From assembly GCA_033722075.1 (NCBI GenBank), contig JAWVZU010000236.1, positions 1 to 6,193 of the forward strand: a DNA stretch of 6,193 bases, in the 5' to 3' direction. Below, piece by piece: positions 1-6,193 of this stretch; within the stretch, counting starts at the first letter, position 1, and every line of letters begins with the position of its first letter. Source of the DNA: JAWVZU01 sp033722075 (lineage in GTDB: Bacteria > Pseudomonadota > Gammaproteobacteria > Xanthomonadales > SZUA-38). The position numbers and the translations under genes were made by a program. Below the pieces are notes generated by a model, which did no database searches, had not been told where the DNA came from, and was given only the letters and a program-made list of their open reading frames with translations.

Positions 1-714
1 CAGCAGCGAGACGAAATTGAACGCCTGGAAGAAGGGTTCCACGGTCGTGAAGCCGGCTTCGCGGAGACGGCGGTCATGGGTCTCGAGCGTATCGCGGATC
101 AGGACGTTTTCCAGGGCAGTGCGCTTGCGCGCGATTTCCAGTTCGCTGTAGCCCTGTGATCGCTTGAAATCGTGGTGCAGATCGATATGAAGCTGATCGC
201 GATCCGGGTCTCGGAACTGGATCTTCTCCGAAAGGATCAGCGCACCGCCCGGCAACAAACCGGCATGGATCCGGTTGACGAGCGCATCCCGCTCCGCCGG
301 CTCGATGAACTGGAGCGTGTAGTTCATGACCACCAGGGAGGCGTTGCTGATCTCGAGGTCGCGGACGTCGGCAAGCTGAACCTCGACCGGCGGTCCCACC
401 GGCTCCCGGGCAATGATGCTGCGACAGCGCGCAACCATCGCTTCCGAGGAATCCACGGCCACCAGTCGGCAGTCCTTGTCTCCCGCCGCATGGCGCATGG
501 CCAGGGTGGCCGCACCCAGGGAGGCTCCCAGGTCGTAACAGTTCGTTCCCGGCTGGATATAGCGGCCGGCAAGGACTCCGATCAGCTCCAGCACCGACCC
601 ATAGCCGGGTACGGAGCGGCGAATCATGTCCGGAAACACGTCGGCCACGCGCGCAGTGAACCGAAATGGCTCCGGCGGCGTGTCTTCGGCGTAGATGCGG
701 TCCTCGTCGCTCAT
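1..714 (-). CDS. cmoA: Carboxy-S-adenosyl-L-methionine synthase CmoA (3' end cut by window edge)
   Basis: CmoA converts SAM and prephenate to carboxy-SAM, which CmoB uses to make cmo5U at wobble position 34 of certain tRNAs. I translated 238 codons from the ATG at 714 to base 1 with no stop. The product aligns nearly end to end with E. coli CmoA (247 residues), so only about nine residues should be missing. Matching landmarks include FPDMIRRSVPGY (27-38, Tyr38 equivalent to E. coli Tyr39), the SAM-binding YDLGASLGAAT (60-70), the acidic VAVDSS (85-90), NYTLQF (131-136), LLPGGALILSEK (153-164) and HHDFKRSQGYSELEI (180-194). Arg198 corresponds to Arg199 of E. coli, which contacts the carboxylate of carboxy-SAM. 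That pattern separates CmoA from ordinary class I methyltransferases. One difference is Ala64 where E. coli has Cys in the glycine loop. The gene starts 22 bases after recJ, behind a GGGGA ribosome site. In E. coli cmoB follows cmoA; here that place is off the window. Confidence 0.97.
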   Translation of the reverse strand, partial: MSDEDRIYAEDTPPEPFRFTARVADVFPDMIRRSVPGYGSVLELIGVLAGRYIQPGTNCYDLGASLGAATLAMRHAAGDKDCRLVAVDSSEAMVARCRSIIAREPVGPPVEVQLADVRDLEISNASLVVMNYTLQFIEPAERDALVNRIHAGLLPGGALILSEKIQFRDPDRDQLHIDLHHDFKRSQGYSELEIARKRTALENVLIRDTLETHDRRLREAGFTTVEPFFQAFNFVSLL

Positions 715-721
715 GGTGCGG

Positions 722-726
722 TCCCC
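722..726 (-). promoter_or_regulatory. Probable Shine-Dalgarno site of cmoA
   Basis: The minus strand reads GGGGA, 7 bases before the cmoA ATG at 714, in the 22-base spacer after the recJ stop. A second purine run, GAGG, lies further upstream at 733-730 but is too distant to be the better choice. The site supports the ATG at 714, which also gives the N-terminal length expected for CmoA. Confidence 0.6.
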
Positions 727-736
727 GGGCCTCACT

Positions 737-2443
737 TTACAGTACCTGGCGCACCAGGAGCTGTGGAGTGACCTGTCCCAGGGATTCGTTGACTTCAAGC
801 TGATAGACGAGCCGGACGGGCCCGGAACCCTCGAATTCGTCGGGAAGCCGGTAAAAAACGAGGGCGTCGATGGCCCGGCGGGTGCCGCGCGGTGCGACCC
901 GCAGCTTGCAGTGACCGGTGCCGATCGGCCGCCGGTCCAGGATGTCGAACCAGCCGTCAAAGGTGGGTTCCGGAAAACCCTGTCCCCAGGGCCCCCATTC
1001 GCGCAGCGCCAACGCCAGGTCGACACTCAGGTCCTCGGCCGCCAGCTCCCCGTCGGTCTGAATCCGGTTGGCCAGCATGTCATCGGACAGGTGTTCCTGG
1101 CCGTAGGCCTGAATGGCCTCGCGAAAGGCCGGGAGGTTCGCCTGGTCGAGACTTAGCCCGGCTGCCATGGCATGCCCGCCGAAGCGGTCGATCAGGCCGG
1201 GATGGAGCGCCTCGACGGCGGCCAGTGCGTCGCGGATATGAAAACCCGGAATCGATCGGGCGGAACCCTTCAGCGTGGCGCTGCCGGGTCGATCCGGGGC
1301 GAAGGCGAGCACCGGCCGATGGAGCTTTTCCTTGACCCGGGAGGCCACCAGGCCGACGACGCCCTGGTGCCAGCCGGGCTGGAACAGGCAGACGACCGCG
1401 TCCTCGCTGTCGATTTCCTCGAGGTCGGTGAGGGCATCCTGCTCCATGTCTTCCTGGATCCGCCGCCGGTCGCGGTTGAGCGCGTCGAGTTCGGCAGCCA
1501 GGCTCCGCGCCTCGGCCGGATCGTCGGTGAGCAGGCATCGGATGCCCACGCTCATGTCGTCCAGGCGGCCGGCCGCGTTGAGGCGCGGGGCGACAAAGAA
1601 GGCCAGGTCCGTTGCGCTGACCCGGCCCACGTCCCGGCCGGCGACGTCCAGCAGGGCGCGGATACCTGGCCGGCATTCATTGCGGCGGATGCGGCGCAGT
1701 CCCTGGGCGACCAGGATCCGGTTGTTGCGATCCAGCGGGACCAGGTCGGCGACCGTGCCCAGGGCCACCAGGTCCACGAACTGACCGAGGTTCGGGGCCC
1801 GGCGTCCTGCCCGGAAGTGGCCCGTCCGGGCAAGTTCCGCGCGCGTGGCCGCCAGAACGTAGAAGGCAACCCCGACGCCGGCCAGGGCCTTGCTGGGGAA
1901 TTCCGCTCCGCGAAGATTCGGATTGACGATGGCGCTGGCATCGGGAAGGTCCGCGCCAGGCAGGTGATGGTCCGTTATGATCACCTCGATGCCGCTGCTT
2001 CGGGCCTCGGCCACGCCTGTGACGCTGGAGATTCCGTTGTCCACGGTCACCAGCAGCTCCGGCTGATCCTGCTCGGCGATGTGCCGGACGAGGCGTGGGG
2101 AGAGTCCGTAACCGAAATCGAAGCGATTGGGCACCACGAAATCGACATTCGGGTGACCCATGGCACGCAGGGCACCGACCAGCAGGGCGGTGCCGGTGGC
2201 GCCGTCGGCGTCGAAGTCGCCGACGATCAGGGTGCGCTCACCTTCGGCCACCGCCCGCGCCAGGCGCCGAGCGGCCGAATCTAGGTCCCCGAGGCCGGAC
2301 GGACGAAGCATGCCGCCCATTGCGTAGTCCAGCTGGGTCATGTCGGTGATGCCCCGGGCGGCGAGGATTCGCCGCAGAACCGGATGCAGCCGTGCGTCAA
2401 GCTCAGGAGGGTCGGAGGGCAGGGTCCGTCGGACGATTTCCAC
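737..2443 (-). CDS. recJ: Single-stranded-DNA-specific 5'-3' exonuclease RecJ
   Basis: RecJ degrades single-stranded DNA 5' to 3' in RecF-pathway recombination, mismatch repair and base excision repair. The 568 residues (E. coli RecJ has 577) carry all DHH-family motifs: GDFDADG (D76, D78, D80), VDNGISS (D135), TDHH (157-160), ALGTVAD (D233) and RLNAAGR (287-293). The DHHA1 region follows with GWHQGVVGLVASR (357-369), the SARSIPG stretch (395-401) and FGGH (421-424). The C-terminal part (about 460-565) matches the OB-fold that completes the ring in bacterial RecJ and contains GPWGQGFPEP. No metal ligand is missing. The start is GTG at 2443; the greA stop lies in the same frame 18 bases upstream, so no earlier start exists. 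The spacer has no purine-rich Shine-Dalgarno, so translation probably depends on ribosomes finishing greA (inferred). cmoA follows after 22 bases. Confidence 0.98.
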   Translation of the reverse strand: MEIVRRTLPSDPPELDARLHPVLRRILAARGITDMTQLDYAMGGMLRPSGLGDLDSAARRLARAVAEGERTLIVGDFDADGATGTALLVGALRAMGHPNVDFVVPNRFDFGYGLSPRLVRHIAEQDQPELLVTVDNGISSVTGVAEARSSGIEVIITDHHLPGADLPDASAIVNPNLRGAEFPSKALAGVGVAFYVLAATRAELARTGHFRAGRRAPNLGQFVDLVALGTVADLVPLDRNNRILVAQGLRRIRRNECRPGIRALLDVAGRDVGRVSATDLAFFVAPRLNAAGRLDDMSVGIRCLLTDDPAEARSLAAELDALNRDRRRIQEDMEQDALTDLEEIDSEDAVVCLFQPGWHQGVVGLVASRVKEKLHRPVLAFAPDRPGSATLKGSARSIPGFHIRDALAAVEALHPGLIDRFGGHAMAAGLSLDQANLPAFREAIQAYGQEHLSDDMLANRIQTDGELAAEDLSVDLALALREWGPWGQGFPEPTFDGWFDILDRRPIGTGHCKLRVAPRGTRRAIDALVFYRLPDEFEGSGPVRLVYQLEVNESLGQVTPQLLVRQVL

Positions 2444-2461
2444 CGGAAAGCCGCGAGCTAA

Positions 2462-2934
2462 CTAGTCATAGTGAACCGAGAGGACCTCGTACTCGCGGGT
2501 GCCGCCAGGGGCGTTGAACTCGACCACGTCGCCTTCCTCCTTGCCGATCAGCGCACGCGCAATGGGCGAGCTCACGGAGATGCGCTGCTGCTTGATATCA
2601 GCCTCGAGGTCGCCCACGATCTGATAACGCGCGGGCTGTCCCGAGTCGACGTCCTCCAACTCCACCGTGGCGCCGAAGACGATTCTCGGTGCCGCATTCA
2701 GCTTGGCGACATCGATGATCTGCGCGGAAGCCAGCGAGGTTTCCAGCTCCTTGATACGGCCTTCGGTAAAGCCCTGCTCCTCCCGTGCCGCGTGGTACTC
2801 GGCATTTTCCTTGAGGTCGCCGTGGGCACGTGCTTCGGCGATGGCGTTGATGATACGCGGCCGCTCGACGCTCTTGAGTCGCTTCAGTTCCTCGCGCAGC
2901 CGCTCGGCGCCATGTTTGGTCAGTGGCGCTCTTT

Positions 2935-2938
<4 letters not shown>
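2462..2938 (-). CDS. greA: Transcription elongation (transcript cleavage) factor GreA
   Basis: GreA enters the secondary channel of RNA polymerase and stimulates cleavage of backtracked RNA, so that stalled or misincorporated complexes restart. The protein has 158 residues, the same length as E. coli GreA. The N-terminal coiled-coil hairpin (about 1-75) carries the loop GDLKENAEYHAARE at 40-53, with the acidic tip residues D41 and E44 that hold the catalytic metal. The C-terminal FKBP-like domain (about 80-158) contains FGATVEL and SPIARALIGKEEGD (124-137), both family signatures. GreA rather than GreB is supported by the length and by this C-terminal motif. The ATG at 2938 overlaps the carB TGA in an ATGA junction, and a good AGGAG lies 8 bases upstream inside the end of carB. 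Co-transcription and translational coupling with carB are likely. No separate greA promoter could be identified by eye, though one inside carB is possible. Confidence 0.99.
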
Positions 2939-6159
<3,221 letters not shown>

Positions 6160-6193
6160 TGGTTAAACCGTCTGGTGCTGGGGCGGGTGCGGG
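6160..6193 (-). other. Short edge segment upstream of carB, identity unresolved
   Basis: These 34 bases lie before the carB ATG. On the minus strand one frame ends in TAA at 6165-6163, leaving three bases (CCA) before the carB ATG, and reads PHPPQHQTV before the stop. This could be the tail of carA, which usually precedes carB, but the fragment is too short and too low in complexity to recognise. It could equally be a C-rich spacer. There is no convincing Shine-Dalgarno; the best purine match is the weak GACGG. Confidence 0.35.

Noticed and set aside
172..771. A 199-codon open frame on the plus strand, opposite cmoA and the end of recJ
   Set aside because: It covers the cmoA coding region and the recJ-cmoA junction. 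CmoA on the minus strand is supported along its whole length by family similarity, so this is a shadow.
1172..2284. A 370-codon open frame on the plus strand, opposite recJ
   Set aside because: Same reasoning: it is a mirror of recJ codon bias. The protein has no recognisable motif, while the minus-strand frame contains every RecJ motif.

Overview
This window reads as a compact stretch of core bacterial chromosome. Four housekeeping genes lie head to tail on the minus strand and fill almost all of it. In transcription order, from high to low coordinates, they are carB (carbamoyl-phosphate synthase large subunit), greA (transcript cleavage factor), recJ (single-strand 5'-3' exonuclease) and cmoA (carboxy-SAM synthase for tRNA wobble modification), whose 3' end is cut by the left edge. 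The proteins resemble their gammaproteobacterial (E. coli) counterparts in length and motif position. The DNA is GC-rich, with G/C favoured at third codon positions. CmoA, a GreA of exactly 158 residues and a gammaproteobacterial-type RecJ point to a high-GC gammaproteobacterium. From memory, carB-greA-recJ order occurs in the Xanthomonadales and relatives, but I cannot place the genus.

Layout: 6193-6160 is a 34-base edge upstream of carB, possibly the end of carA or a short spacer. carB occupies 6159-2935. greA (2938-2462) overlaps the carB stop in an ATGA junction. recJ (2443-737) follows greA after 18 bases and uses a GTG start with no visible ribosome binding site. cmoA (714 to the edge) follows recJ after 22 bases. 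No gap exceeds 34 bases, so there is little room for internal terminators or spacer promoters, and the block looks like one transcription unit, perhaps with promoters inside coding sequence.

The genes do not share one pathway: carB feeds arginine and pyrimidine synthesis, greA rescues stalled RNA polymerase, recJ serves DNA repair and recombination, and cmoA supplies the cofactor for cmo5U34 in tRNA. What may link them is shared expression and translational coupling. I see no RNA gene, mobile element, CRISPR array, phage trace or frameshift, and no evidence of a previously undescribed system. The most notable points are the recJ translation start and the placement of cmoA in this cluster.
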